From Streptomyces sp. CG1 (GTDB taxonomy: Bacteria; Actinomycetota; Actinomycetes; Streptomycetales; Streptomycetaceae), in contig NZ_CP163518.1 of NCBI RefSeq assembly GCF_041080625.1, positions 4,526,001 through 4,590,000 on the forward strand: a stretch of DNA of 64,000 nt, read 5' to 3'. This document shows positions 32,900 to 42,656 of the stretch, one piece after another. The stretch's first letter is position 1; the number at the start of each line of letters is the position of its first letter. The notes under the pieces were generated by a model that worked only from the letters and a program-made list of their open reading frames with translations, made no database searches and was not told the DNA's origin. Made by a program: the position numbers and the translations under genes.

Positions 32900-33952
32900 A
32901 TGGCGCTCGACCTCGACACCGACCGCATCCACCGACTCCTCCACGACGGTGCACGCGACAAGATCTACCCGGGCGCCGTGTGGGCCGTCGGTGACAGCCG
33001 AGGAACCCGGGCCAGCGGCAGTACAGGCGTCCTGGATCCCGAGCGGCCCGACGAGCCGATGCGGAGCGACACCGTCTTCGACGTCGCCAGCCTGACCAAG
33101 ATCCTTGCTGTGTGGTCATCCATCGGTTGTCTCGTCGAGGACGGCAAGCTCCAACTCGACGCGCCGCTAGGCGACTTGTGGCCCGAAGTGAGCGGACATC
33201 AACTGGCGCAGGTGACCGCACGCCATCTGCTCACCCACACCGCCGGCGTACCGCTCCGGGCCAACCTCAAGAACCTGTACGGCACCGACCCGCAGGACGT
33301 CCGCGACGGCGTCCTGCGTGAAGCCCTGCATCGGCCGCCCGGCGAGGCCGTGGAATACACCGACCGCGCCGCCCTCATCCTCGGCTACCTGGCCGAGCAC
33401 CTCTCCGGTCAGCGGCTCGACGCGCTCGCAGCCGAACGCGTCTGGCGCCCGCTGGGCATGGCACAGACCTGCTTCGGGCCATTGAGCCCCGATGTGGCCG
33501 CCCGTTGCGCACCGACCGAACTCGACGACGGCACAGGAACCCATCTCAAGGGAACCGCCCACGACTTCTCCGCCCGTCTGCTCGACGGGGTGTGCGGCAT
33601 CGCGGGGGCCTTCTCCGTCCTCGACGACCTCGCCACGTTCCTGCGCTACCTCCTCGATCCCAACCAGCCCAACGCATCACCGGGATTCAGCGCGGACTGG
33701 ATCAAGGAATCCCTCCAGATCCACACCGGTGAACTAGCGCCGCCCCGCGGCCTATTCTGGCACCCCGCACCAGGCACGACACGCGAAGCCGACGACGTCT
33801 GGGTGCACTACGGCTTCACCGGCACCGGCATGTGGCTCTCCCCCAGGAAAGACCGCTGGGCAGCCCTGCTCACCAACAAGCTCTACTACAGCCGGGAGCG
33901 CGAACCACTCACCCAGGTTCGCAACACATTCCGCTCACTCACCTTCGCCTAG
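32900..33952 (+). CDS. Serine hydrolase (class C beta-lactamase/esterase family)
   Basis: 350 residues. S-x-x-K nucleophile motif in FDVASLTKILAVWSSI, Tyr motif in EAVEYTDRAALILGYLAE, and the third motif region VHYGFTGTGMWLSP. No signal peptide is visible, so it is a cytoplasmic esterase or peptidase rather than a secreted penicillin-binding protein. ATG 32900 follows CGGGAGACC; the GTG at 32819 is an alternative. It lies 88 bp after the glycosyltransferase and probably belongs to the same transcription unit. Confidence 0.85.
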   Translation: MALDLDTDRIHRLLHDGARDKIYPGAVWAVGDSRGTRASGSTGVLDPERPDEPMRSDTVFDVASLTKILAVWSSIGCLVEDGKLQLDAPLGDLWPEVSGHQLAQVTARHLLTHTAGVPLRANLKNLYGTDPQDVRDGVLREALHRPPGEAVEYTDRAALILGYLAEHLSGQRLDALAAERVWRPLGMAQTCFGPLSPDVAARCAPTELDDGTGTHLKGTAHDFSARLLDGVCGIAGAFSVLDDLATFLRYLLDPNQPNASPGFSADWIKESLQIHTGELAPPRGLFWHPAPGTTREADDVWVHYGFTGTGMWLSPRKDRWAALLTNKLYYSREREPLTQVRNTFRSLTFA

Positions 33953-34578
33953 ACAGAGCCAGACAGACTTCAACCAGGCAGCTGTCGAAGGGCACCCCTA
34001 TGTGGCGCTCATGCGCACCATCGTCGGGGCCTATTCACTTCCGGGCGGCACTACGTTTCGAAAGCGCGAAAAGCCGTGTTAGCTACGGTGCTCGGTCATC
34101 ATGCGCATCGGGTGGGCGGAGCAGAGTACCGGTTGAGTCTCCCCCTGGCTCTGGTGGTCCTCGCTCGTGGGTGAGCAGCCAGGAACCGAACTGCCGCTCA
34201 CCCTGCACACGCACGCGCCGCACTCACCCCTCCGGGGACCGCTCAAGAACAGCGCCCACCTGGTGGCGCTCTCGCGCCCACCAACCGCTTCCGACTGGCG
34301 GTGCCTGATGCCCCATCAAACTCGACTTGTCAGGGCATGGTTGACAGGACTACCGTTCTAGACATCTAAAACTTAAGTCACTCCTGGACTTCCAGCACGC
34401 AGCGTTCTTGGCCGGAAGCGATCTTCGTTCCCTACTAGGGACCCACCCCGCGCCCACCGCGCACCCGGCACGTACCGCCGCCGGATGGCGCTGTGAGGAC
34501 CCGGGGGTGCCCAGACGTACAGGACCACCACAAGTACGAGCGCTGAGCGCCCTCGTACAAGACGGAGGTCTCCAACAA
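33953..34578. other. Intergenic region in the element
   Basis: 626 bp with no supportable gene. Between about 34328 and 34380 the DNA becomes AT-rich and contains TTGACA followed by TAGACAT/TAAAAC, promoter-like elements that could drive the DUF3800-like gene. GC content drops from here to about 37.3 kb. Confidence 0.4.
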
Positions 34579-35256
34579 ATGAGCGGCGCATCACCTCCCC
34601 GAGCCGTCGAGCCGGGCATTAGCGCGTTCTGTGACGAATCGCTGCGCTGTCGCGTGGGTGGCTCAGGGATCTACATGATCTCGGCAGTGGTGCTCACCCC
34701 GCACGAAGTGCAACGAGCTCGGGATGAAATGGCAGCCTTACTACTCGCCGGTCAGCGCAAGCTCCACTGGCGCGATGAGTCTGCCCGCCGGAGGTCTTCC
34801 CTCGCCAGACGTACGGCAGCAATCAAATCCGAGGTAGTGATCGCCACCTGGTGCGGAATGGACAGCGCTCATCAGGAGCGTGCACGCAGAAAGGCTCAGC
34901 AGACACTGCTCGCGGCGCTGGTCGACCGCGATGTCACGCAGGCAGTCTTCGAGTCCAGGGGACCGATCCGGGACAAGGGTGACATCGCTGGGCTGGCTGG
35001 GCTGCGGCGCTCGGGTGTGCTGCCAGAGAGCGTGCTAGTGAGCCACGCCGCCGGGCCGCGGGAGCACGCACTGTGGGCCGCCGACGTCGCGGTAGGCGCA
35101 TTCGGTGCGGCACTGGACGGGACGCCCGAGTACTGGGCTGAGATGCTCGCTGGCACCAAAGTGACAGTCTTGACGTGCGGTCAATGCAGCCTGTCACATG
35201 CCCCTGACGCGATGCTTCACACTCCCCGTCCTGGGCCGCAGGTTGACGCTCCCTGA
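34579..35256 (+). CDS. DUF3800-like protein
   Basis: 225 residues. Begins with the acidic strand ISAFCDESLRCRVGGSGIYMISAVVL, which fits the D-E-S motif and RNase H-like first strand of DUF3800 proteins; later WAADVAVGAFGAAL is a matching helix with Asp. These proteins are common on mobile and defence loci and are suspected nucleases, but no activity is proven. ATG 34579 has GGAGG at 10 bp. Stands alone 125 bp before the next gene. Confidence 0.7.
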   Translation: MSGASPPRAVEPGISAFCDESLRCRVGGSGIYMISAVVLTPHEVQRARDEMAALLLAGQRKLHWRDESARRRSSLARRTAAIKSEVVIATWCGMDSAHQERARRKAQQTLLAALVDRDVTQAVFESRGPIRDKGDIAGLAGLRRSGVLPESVLVSHAAGPREHALWAADVAVGAFGAALDGTPEYWAEMLAGTKVTVLTCGQCSLSHAPDAMLHTPRPGPQVDAP

Positions 35257-35381
35257 GCAGCGCGAAGGCCAGGTGTCCGTCGTCCGGCGGATGACCTGGC
35301 CTCACTTCCTGGCCCTCCTGGGCCAGACCCTTTTACTGTGCCTGTCCTCTGTCACACGGTCAAGCGGGAGGCTTGCCACCA

Positions 35382-37280
35382 ATGAGCGAAATGGAAAACG
35401 AGCGGGACATCGCGGAGCCGGACTACCGAGACCGGGTGGATGTGCTCCGAGATCGCGTAGCACACCTCGTCGTAAGGGACCGCCGATCCGTCGAAAGCGC
35501 GGCGGAGCGACTCGTACAGCGGGCGCACGTCGAGATCGGACACACGGAAGAAACTGCAGCCGAGCTGCTCGCCACCGTTGTCGATCCGCGGAGCGTCCAG
35601 GCGTCACAGATAAGGCAGCAGCGAGTGCGGGGCAACAGGGTGCTGCACCTGCTTCGCACAGCCGTATGGACACCGCTACTGCTTGTCGACGCCACCAACG
35701 GTAGGTTCGTCGTCGGCCAAACATATCTATCCGACCCGAAAGTCAGCGAGACGGGGTCAGCGCACCTTGCTCTGCCCGCCCCCGAGTCTCCGCCTAAGCT
35801 GCCTTCTCTCATCTACCGAGGTTCTCGGGCAGCCATCGCCAGTGCGCTGGACAGCAACGCAGCCTATGTCCTCCAGCACAACAACTGGGTGGATGACATC
35901 GGGGCCAACGGTATCCTCATGCCACTTCTTGCCGGCCATGTGGAGTTTCGCTTCACAGACGGTACACCGCGCCAAGCTGTTGGCGTTGTTGATGGGACTT
36001 CCCGGACCGCCTCGGCACACAGGATCCTAGGATTGACAGAATCCGAGATCCTCACCATGGAACCGACCGCGCAGCGACGTTGGCTCAACAAAATGATGCG
36101 TCAGCTTAGCGCAGAGGCCGAGGAGCTGGTTAAGGATCCAAACGTGCGTTTCGATGAGCTGCTCCTCGCTGAGCAGAAACTCAACGCCCTCACAGCTGAG
36201 GTCGACCTCATTGTCGGCTGGGGCTGGGGCGAGCAAGCAACACCACAGCAGCGTCTGGGTAAGTCGAGTTACGTCAGCACATTGAATTTGGCCCTCGGCG
36301 CCCAAAACATTGAGCCGAAGGCGTTCTCTGCAGAGGCACAGAAAACATTGCTGGCGGAGCGGGCCGTGAATACGCTGGCCGACTATGGTTTGCTCGATCC
36401 AGACGAGCTCGTATTCGCCTTGGGGCGCGAGGAGCTGACAGGAGTCGCCAAGAAGCTTGGCTTTAGCACTCATCGCGATGAGCGCTGCGCATGGCTAATC
36501 CGGCTGATGACCACTCCAAAGAGGGAAGAACGGAAGGTGATCAACGAAGTACTCGGAGCGAAATCCTTCTCGGCTAAGGGGAGATCGCCATACGTATTTG
36601 AGCTGGCACTACGCTCCTTCTCCGGGCAGGACAATCAACTACTTGATCGTGCACGTAATGCCGCAGTGCACGCGCTGTGGACGAACGTAGGTCATGATTG
36701 GGGTGTCGAACCGCGCCCCGAGGACACCGATCTGGACAAGCTGGAGCAAGAAGCCCTTGCCGAGGTAAATAGCGGAGGAAGCGGCCCTTGCTGCTACGAG
36801 GTCGCTGCTAGGGCTGTTGTGCCGCTGCTAGCACTTGGCGGGCTTGGCGTGGACAGGGGATCTGCTGCCTATCGCGGCCAGGCCGCCGCGGTGGTCGACA
36901 AGATGATCACCAATGCATGGGGAATCAAGCAATTGATGGCCACCATTCGGGCGTCACGACAGCCGAAGCCCTCCTTTCCAAGGCTTGATGATGATGGCCA
37001 AACGATTAAGGACGCTGAGCCCAACACTCCAGCGGGCAACAACGACTGGCTGCGCGCCCGTGTTCTGATGAAGCCAACGAGCACCCCAGCCTCCAAGGCG
37101 GATGAGGCCATGCAGCGCACCCTCACAGGGCTCGCGAAAGCGCGCGCCGGCTTCGATGATTACCGCGAGGTGATGGAGCCGCCTTACCAGTCGCTAAGCG
37201 GCGAAAGCTGGGAAGAGGCGGCGAAGAGCGCCCGCATGCTGTCGAAGGACCTAAGCCTTTACGTGGTCAGCGACGACTAA
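35382..37280 (+). CDS. Large protein of unknown function in the defence-like stretch
   Basis: 632 residues, soluble, mostly helical, with no signal peptide or membrane segment. Codon use is less GC-biased than its neighbours, suggesting recent acquisition. Visible landmarks: LLHLLRTAVWTPLLLVD-type hydrophobic strand near 90, a helical middle (QRRWLNKMMRQLSAEAEELV), and a C-terminal charged helix. I do not recognise a family. ATG 35382 has GGGAGG at 10 bp. Flanked by a DUF3800-like gene and a convergent AbiJ-NTD-type kinase, which hints at a defence role. Confidence 0.65.
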   Translation: MSEMENERDIAEPDYRDRVDVLRDRVAHLVVRDRRSVESAAERLVQRAHVEIGHTEETAAELLATVVDPRSVQASQIRQQRVRGNRVLHLLRTAVWTPLLLVDATNGRFVVGQTYLSDPKVSETGSAHLALPAPESPPKLPSLIYRGSRAAIASALDSNAAYVLQHNNWVDDIGANGILMPLLAGHVEFRFTDGTPRQAVGVVDGTSRTASAHRILGLTESEILTMEPTAQRRWLNKMMRQLSAEAEELVKDPNVRFDELLLAEQKLNALTAEVDLIVGWGWGEQATPQQRLGKSSYVSTLNLALGAQNIEPKAFSAEAQKTLLAERAVNTLADYGLLDPDELVFALGREELTGVAKKLGFSTHRDERCAWLIRLMTTPKREERKVINEVLGAKSFSAKGRSPYVFELALRSFSGQDNQLLDRARNAAVHALWTNVGHDWGVEPRPEDTDLDKLEQEALAEVNSGGSGPCCYEVAARAVVPLLALGGLGVDRGSAAYRGQAAAVVDKMITNAWGIKQLMATIRASRQPKPSFPRLDDDGQTIKDAEPNTPAGNNDWLRARVLMKPTSTPASKADEAMQRTLTGLAKARAGFDDYREVMEPPYQSLSGESWEEAAKSARMLSKDLSLYVVSDD

Positions 37281-37570
37281 TCCTGATCTGGAGCACAATT
37301 GGAGAAAACCCGCTAGGCATGACCCGTGCCCGACCCTTCAACAACGACCTAGATAGCTGAGCCCTTGGCGTCGGGCCGGGGACTATCGGCCTGCCCGGAT
37401 AATCACGCCGTCAAACCTTGCGCAGTCGCCACACTAAAGACAGGCGCCGGCGCTGCCGGAGCGACCGCGTCAAACGCTGGCTGAGCCTGTTGCGTTCACG
37501 GAAGGCGGTTCCCTGCTCGGTCGTCGATCACCGTCGTGCATTGCCGACCGCGTCCTGTGGATGCGCTTTC

Positions 37571-39823
37571 CTATGGCTCCTGCGTCTCTATGGCCACGCG
37601 AATCGCCTGGCGGATCCACAGATCCACGGTCCCGTCTTGTGCCAAGCCGGAGAAGTGCCGGGCAGAGCGGGGGTGATCACGCAAAACCGCAGCTACAAGC
37701 TGGGCTGCCTGTCCCGACAAGGAACGCAGCCAGGGCGCGATGCGGTCTTGGGCGTTCCATTGGTCCCACGCAGCGTCCCAGATGCACATCGTGCGCGCAG
37801 CCTCATCAAGAAGATCCCAGTCGTCCTTTGCTGCAGCGAAATTCGCGATCGTGTGAAGCCATACGGCAGCTCGGGCAGCTTCGCTGAACTGGACACGTCG
37901 TACACCTCGGCCATCAGCGTGACCAGCCATGGCCTTGAGCAGGCGGTCGCTCCCTTGGGGGTTGCGAGAGAGCCACGGGCCTACCTGTTCGGCCGAGAGC
38001 CCAATCAGCGTATGGAGGTACAACTCATAGTCTTCAGGATGGTCCGCGATCAACTCGAGCAAGGAAGTCACCGCTGCCGGATCACCAGCGCGTGTCCGTT
38101 CCCACAGCCGCTTCGCTCGTTCGGTCGGGGGTTCCGCCGGTTCAGTGAGCTCGCGGTTGATCAGTTCCCGAAGGTCCTGGATGCTCTGCGACCTCTGCTT
38201 GGGGTCGGGGTAAGTAGCAACCCGAGTGACGTTCCTCCAGGGTCCTGGGGCAGGCAGGAGCGGCACGTTCATCTGCGGATACTGGCCCGTCAGTGCCCAC
38301 GCAATGACGCGCCCGATGCCATAGATGTCCGCGGCCGGCGTGGCTTCGTGCGCAGCAACGAAGAGTTCAGGTGCCGCGAAGCCCTCCGTGCCGATCTCGA
38401 AGCGGGTACGCCCGGCCTTCGTGGTCTTGCCCCTCGGCCGCCGGACGATCCCCCAGTCGGCAAGGGTCCATCGGCTGTCCAGCAGCAAGATGTTGGAGGG
38501 TTTGACGTCGCGGTGGAGCCAGTCGTGAGTGTGAGCGAGTTCCAGCACGTCCATCAGCGCCTCGACCAGGGCGCGCAACTGTGTAGGGTCCTTGAGATCG
38601 TCGCGTCGGTCCTCCGCGGTCGCCCGTGCCATAGGCATGACGAGCCAGCCGTCTTCTGGGTTGGAGTCGAGGACTGGCATGTAGTGGGGATGCCGACCAA
38701 GCAGTTGGGAGATCTCGATCTCTCGTCGCATCCGCGCGGCGGGTGTTTCCCGTTCCGAACTCCGGCGCTTGAAGGCGACTTCGGCCTCGGTCGCCTTGTG
38801 GATGGCCCGGAAGACCTGTGCTTGTCCACCTTCCTCCATGGGTAGTCGATCAAGGCGGTAGTCTTTCCGGTCACCGCGTGCTTGAGCGCGCACCAGATCG
38901 TACGGGCTACTCAGAGCGTCACCCTTGGCCGCAGATGCGCGGTTGGGCGTCAGCTGTGCTGGGTTCGGGATCAGGGGACGTGCCTGTACGGGAATGCGGC
39001 GCCCGCCATAAATGGGATGGCCGCTGATGGAGTCGACGGGTACAAGCGTGTAACCGTCTCGGGCCAGCAGGGTATTGAACAGTTCCAGCAGCTCTCGTAG
39101 CTCTTCCGTATCAGTCCGCACGACGGGGTGCAGCATTTCGGAGAGGAAACGCAGAAGGACGGCGTCCGGGCCACGGCTCAGTCCGAACCGCGCGTCAGTG
39201 AAGACCCAGTCCGCTTGCCAGTCATCGTTGTTGAAGCGATGCTGGTAGATGTCGCCTTCGGCCGTCGCGAATCGGGAGTCGTAACTTTCCAACGCGTCCA
39301 GATCGAAGATGCGCTTGAGGAACTCCGCTTCTTCCAGCCTTCCGGACCAGTCGACGTTCTGCAGTCGAAGGGTGTCGAAGAGCCGCATACGGGTGACCTC
39401 AGTAATGCGAGCCCGTTTGCCGTCGGCCACGCGTATGTCGTGCGGCTGGAGGAGCGCCGGCACCTGTCCCCTCTCCAGCGCTTGCCGCCAGTTCATATCC
39501 GGGGCGGGAAGGACCGGCTTGACCAGGATCCGGTCGACGGCTGATCGGCCGTTCTGGCTGGCCACCTCAGCGATCGTTGGCAGCAAGTGGTCCAAGACCC
39601 CGTCGTCGAAGCTGGGGAAGTCCACCGCATCGATGTAGAAGACGGCAGCCCAGAAATAGTCGTTCCAGTTGGTGGCCGTCGTGTACCCGTCGTCAGTTTG
39701 CTCGAAGTCCAACCTCTCGACTGCGCGGAGCAGCTCCGTCGCGCCGAAGTCCGCACGAGCAGAAAAGATCCCGGCAGCTTGCGCCAGTACGCGCTCCCCG
39801 AGCTGCTCCTGTCCACTGTCCAT
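37571..39823 (-). CDS. Serine/threonine protein kinase with AbiJ-NTD-like N-terminal region
   Basis: 750 residues. Residues about 1-290 contain GRLEEAEFLKRIFDLDALES, DIYQHRFNNDDW and FLSEMLHPVVR, fitting the AbiJ N-terminal domain family 3 found in abortive-infection-type proteins. Residues about 320-590 form a kinase: glycine loop region LPMEEGGQAQVFRA, Lys in VAFKRRS, catalytic loop LHRDVKPSNILLLD and DWG in place of DFG. A helical C-terminal region follows. ATG 39823 has AAGGGGGT upstream. The combination suggests an intracellular sensor-kinase for phage or stress response. Confidence 0.82.
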   Translation of the reverse strand: MDSGQEQLGERVLAQAAGIFSARADFGATELLRAVERLDFEQTDDGYTTATNWNDYFWAAVFYIDAVDFPSFDDGVLDHLLPTIAEVASQNGRSAVDRILVKPVLPAPDMNWRQALERGQVPALLQPHDIRVADGKRARITEVTRMRLFDTLRLQNVDWSGRLEEAEFLKRIFDLDALESYDSRFATAEGDIYQHRFNNDDWQADWVFTDARFGLSRGPDAVLLRFLSEMLHPVVRTDTEELRELLELFNTLLARDGYTLVPVDSISGHPIYGGRRIPVQARPLIPNPAQLTPNRASAAKGDALSSPYDLVRAQARGDRKDYRLDRLPMEEGGQAQVFRAIHKATEAEVAFKRRSSERETPAARMRREIEISQLLGRHPHYMPVLDSNPEDGWLVMPMARATAEDRRDDLKDPTQLRALVEALMDVLELAHTHDWLHRDVKPSNILLLDSRWTLADWGIVRRPRGKTTKAGRTRFEIGTEGFAAPELFVAAHEATPAADIYGIGRVIAWALTGQYPQMNVPLLPAPGPWRNVTRVATYPDPKQRSQSIQDLRELINRELTEPAEPPTERAKRLWERTRAGDPAAVTSLLELIADHPEDYELYLHTLIGLSAEQVGPWLSRNPQGSDRLLKAMAGHADGRGVRRVQFSEAARAAVWLHTIANFAAAKDDWDLLDEAARTMCIWDAAWDQWNAQDRIAPWLRSLSGQAAQLVAAVLRDHPRSARHFSGLAQDGTVDLWIRQAIRVAIETQEP

Positions 39824-40656
39824 CGCCTGTACCCCCTTGCACACAGCTGGACACGGCCCGCGCCTACCTCAGCAGTACATTTCAGCACCGGCGCGGCCAG
39901 CCGGCGTCCTCCCCACAAAGAGTCCTCCACTCAACGCGGAAGGACAGCTAGCTTAGTGACCTCCCAGTGGCTGCACGGCCAGAGTTGGCGCTGTTGTCAG
40001 AAATGAGCGGCATTCGGAGCGACAAGTTGGATGCCGGGCTGCCGCTCGGGAGCACGGCCCCGCGGTTACCGCCGACGTGGTGATCACCATTGGCCGTCGC
40101 GGCGCTGTCCGTCGATTGCGGCGTCCGCCGCATGGTGCGCCGACACGACACCAGCGTGCACACTCTGCTCATCTTCAAGATGGTCACCATCGACGAGCGC
40201 CTGAGCCAGCTGCACCTACGAGGCGTGCAGTTGCTACCGACGCTTCCGATCCGGCTGGGAGACGCGGGGATGCGCCGATACAAGCGCGCCACTGTCCCCC
40301 GAGGCCGTGGACAGCCGTCGGGCTGTGCGGGCGTTCAGCGATGAGCCGATGCCCAACGGCTGACGGCTTCTGCCGACGGCTGGTCATCGAGACGGGCGGG
40401 CAGGTAGTTGGCATGCCGCGCTTTCTCTCAGCAATCCACCGCCGATCCGGGTAGCGGACAGAGGCCGACGTTCCCTTCAGACGAACGGCACCCAACGGCT
40501 TTCGATCCCAACACCCCCTTCACAGAACACCTGTTCGACATGAAGGATGGGAGCGATCGCGTGTCAGTTCGGCACGTCGCTCGTTAGGCAGCTCAGTCGA
40601 AGCGCCGGGTGGGAAAGCGCTGATGACCAGTGTCCACCCGCTACGGGAGGGGACCC
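39824..40656. other. Intergenic region between the kinase and the Gp37/68 gene
   Basis: 833 bp without a supportable gene. Short open frames here (for example 40090-40344) have no ribosome site and no recognisable family. It contains the promoters of the divergent kinase gene and the DUF5131-TcmP pair. Confidence 0.4.
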
Positions 40657-41412
40657 ATGGGCGATCGCAGCACAATCGAGTGGACTGAGGCGACCTGGAA
40701 TCCCACCACGGGATGCGACCGGATCTCCCCCGGGTGTGACAACTGTTACGCCTTGACGTTATCCAGGCGCCTCAAGGCCATGGGCGTTGCCAAGTACCAG
40801 GCTGACGGGGATCCCAGGACATCCGGCCCGGGCTTCGGCCTCACCCCTCACCCAGACGCATTGGCCATTCCTCGTCAGTGGAGGGCCCCACGGATGGTCT
40901 TCGTCAACTCCATGAGCGACCTCTTCCACGCCAAGGTCCCCCTGGACTTCGTCCGGCAGGTCTTCCAGGTGATTGCCGAGACTCCCCAGCACACCTACCA
41001 GCTACTGACCAAGAGAGCCCGCAGGCTGCGACGTGTGGCTGGCGAACTCGACTGGCCTTCCAACCTGTGGATGGGCGTCTCCGTCGAAGATGCAGAGCAC
41101 CTGGATCGTGTCGACGACCTTCGACAAGTTCCCGCGGCCGTGCGCTTCCTGTCCTGTGAGCCACTACTCGGTCCGCTTACCGGCCTGCGCCTGGACGGCA
41201 TCGGCTGGGTTATCGCCGGAGGGGAGTCCGGGCCCCACCATCGGCCCGTGCAGGAGGAGTGGCTGGTGGACATCCGCGACGCCTGCAACGACGCTGGAGT
41301 GCCCTTCTTCTTCAAGCAATGGGGTGGCCGCAGCCCGAAGTCAGGGGGCCGCGAACTCGACGGAGCGACCTGGGACGAGATGCCGCCCCGACTGCCTGTC
41401 GCAGCCCATTAA
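40657..41412 (+). CDS. Phage Gp37/Gp68 family (DUF5131) three-Cys protein
   Basis: 251 residues. Starts with IEWTEATWNPTTGCDRIS and the three-cysteine cluster GCDRISPGCDNCYA, then VFVNSMSDLFH, YQLLTKRARR, MGVSVED, SCEPLLGPL and GGESGPHHRP, all hallmarks of DUF5131. The fold is radical-SAM-like, with the cysteines probably binding an iron-sulfur cluster. It is followed by its usual genomic partner TcmP. ATG 40657 follows GGGAGGGG. Biochemical role of the pair is not established. Confidence 0.9.
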   Translation: MGDRSTIEWTEATWNPTTGCDRISPGCDNCYALTLSRRLKAMGVAKYQADGDPRTSGPGFGLTPHPDALAIPRQWRAPRMVFVNSMSDLFHAKVPLDFVRQVFQVIAETPQHTYQLLTKRARRLRRVAGELDWPSNLWMGVSVEDAEHLDRVDDLRQVPAAVRFLSCEPLLGPLTGLRLDGIGWVIAGGESGPHHRPVQEEWLVDIRDACNDAGVPFFFKQWGGRSPKSGGRELDGATWDEMPPRLPVAAH

Positions 41413-41511
41413 CGGCCAAAGTCCAGCAGGCGCCGTACGCACTCTGGTGGCATATGGCAACGGTGTGTGACCCTCTCCCCAGCGGGGCCGACGGGAGTAG
41501 GGGGACCGATC

Positions 41512-42639
41512 GTGGCCGTACCGAAGGATGCCGTGTGGGAACGCGATCCGCACACGGCGGCCAAACATGACTTACTGAAGCAGTACTTGGCGGCATGGGC
41601 GCCGATTCTGCTGTCACGACTCGACGTGATCAGCTACGCCGAAGGCTTCGCGGGTGCCGGCGTCTACAAACAAGGCGAGCCCGGCTCCCCGGTCATCGCT
41701 TACGAAGTCTTCGCCGACGCTCTGCACCGGTTCCCGAAACGTATGCGGGTGATCCTCATGGAGGAGGACGCCCGGCGCGTCAAAGAGTTACAGCGCCAGA
41801 TGGAGCTCGCCCGCTCCCGGCAAACGGACGACATCACCACACGAATAGCGGTCGACATACGTCACGGAGATTTCCACCCGTCCCTCCTGCAGAGGCTGCG
41901 GAGCATCGGCGCATTGGGGAAGCCTCTCTTCGTCCTGTTGGACAGCTTCGGCGGACCCGACATCCCCTTCTCCCTCCTCCAGGAGCTGGGGCGCCATCCC
42001 AGCACCGAAGTGATGGTGACCTTCGAGCCCAGCTTCCTCACCCGGTTCGCCGAGAAGCACGACGGCCACCGCCAACTCGGCGACGAAGCCTTCGGAAGCC
42101 AGGAGTGGCAAGGCGTCTTCCAGCAACCGCCGTCAGGCAAGTTCACCTTCCTGCGCGAGCAATACCGAAACACGCTGCGCCAGGCCGGCTTCACGCACAC
42201 GCTGTACTTCGAGATGGTCGACGAGGGCGGCAGGATGCTCTACCTGATCTTCGGCACCCAGCACGAACTGGGGCTGCAGAAGATGAAGGACGCCATGTGG
42301 AAGGTGGACCCTTCCTATGGCGTCCGCTACCGCGACCCCAGGGACACTCAACAGCAGATGCTCGACCTCGTATTCGAACCGGATACGGCTCCGCTGCGAC
42401 GGATCCTGCACGACTTCATCTCCGAAACGCCCGGCGGGCGAACCATCCCCGAGCTCAAGCGATACACCCTCTTGGAAACCGTCTATCGGCCCGCCCAAGT
42501 GATCGAGGCCATCCGGCAGCTGCGTGAGGCGGGCGCCGTGACGACGGAACCTCGCGCCATCAACGCCAAGACGCGAGTGAGGCTGGCGACGACGTCACCC
42601 GCCACCCGTCCGTCAGCCGAGCAAGGCGCCCTCTGGTGA
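41512..42639 (+). CDS. tcmP: Three-Cys-motif partner protein TcmP
   Basis: 375 residues. TcmP signatures: HDLLKQYLAAWAPIL near the start, YAEGFAGAGVYKQGEPGSP, then VLLDSFGGPDIPFSLL and EVMVTFEPSFLTRF. The Rossmann-like first half is reminiscent of methyltransferases, and the C-terminal part looks like a winged helix (LLETVYRPAQVIEAIRQLREAG). GTG 41512 has a run of G at suitable distance; GTG 41467 is an alternative. It always occurs with a three-Cys DUF5131 gene, as here, often in defence or mobile loci. Confidence 0.88.
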   Translation: MAVPKDAVWERDPHTAAKHDLLKQYLAAWAPILLSRLDVISYAEGFAGAGVYKQGEPGSPVIAYEVFADALHRFPKRMRVILMEEDARRVKELQRQMELARSRQTDDITTRIAVDIRHGDFHPSLLQRLRSIGALGKPLFVLLDSFGGPDIPFSLLQELGRHPSTEVMVTFEPSFLTRFAEKHDGHRQLGDEAFGSQEWQGVFQQPPSGKFTFLREQYRNTLRQAGFTHTLYFEMVDEGGRMLYLIFGTQHELGLQKMKDAMWKVDPSYGVRYRDPRDTQQQMLDLVFEPDTAPLRRILHDFISETPGGRTIPELKRYTLLETVYRPAQVIEAIRQLREAGAVTTEPRAINAKTRVRLATTSPATRPSAEQGALW

Positions 42640-42656
42640 GAGGGCGGCGAGGGCAC

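Noticed and set aside
32900..33952. Secreted beta-lactamase resistance gene
   Set aside because: No signal peptide, third motif is HYG-like rather than KTG, and it lies in a nucleotide-type operon; better called a general serine hydrolase.
37418..38845. 475-residue plus-strand frame opposite the kinase
   Set aside because: Antisense shadow; the minus strand has intact kinase motifs and a ribosome site.
40090..40344. 84-residue frame between the kinase and Gp37/68 gene
   Set aside because: No ribosome site, no family resemblance, coding bias not convincing.
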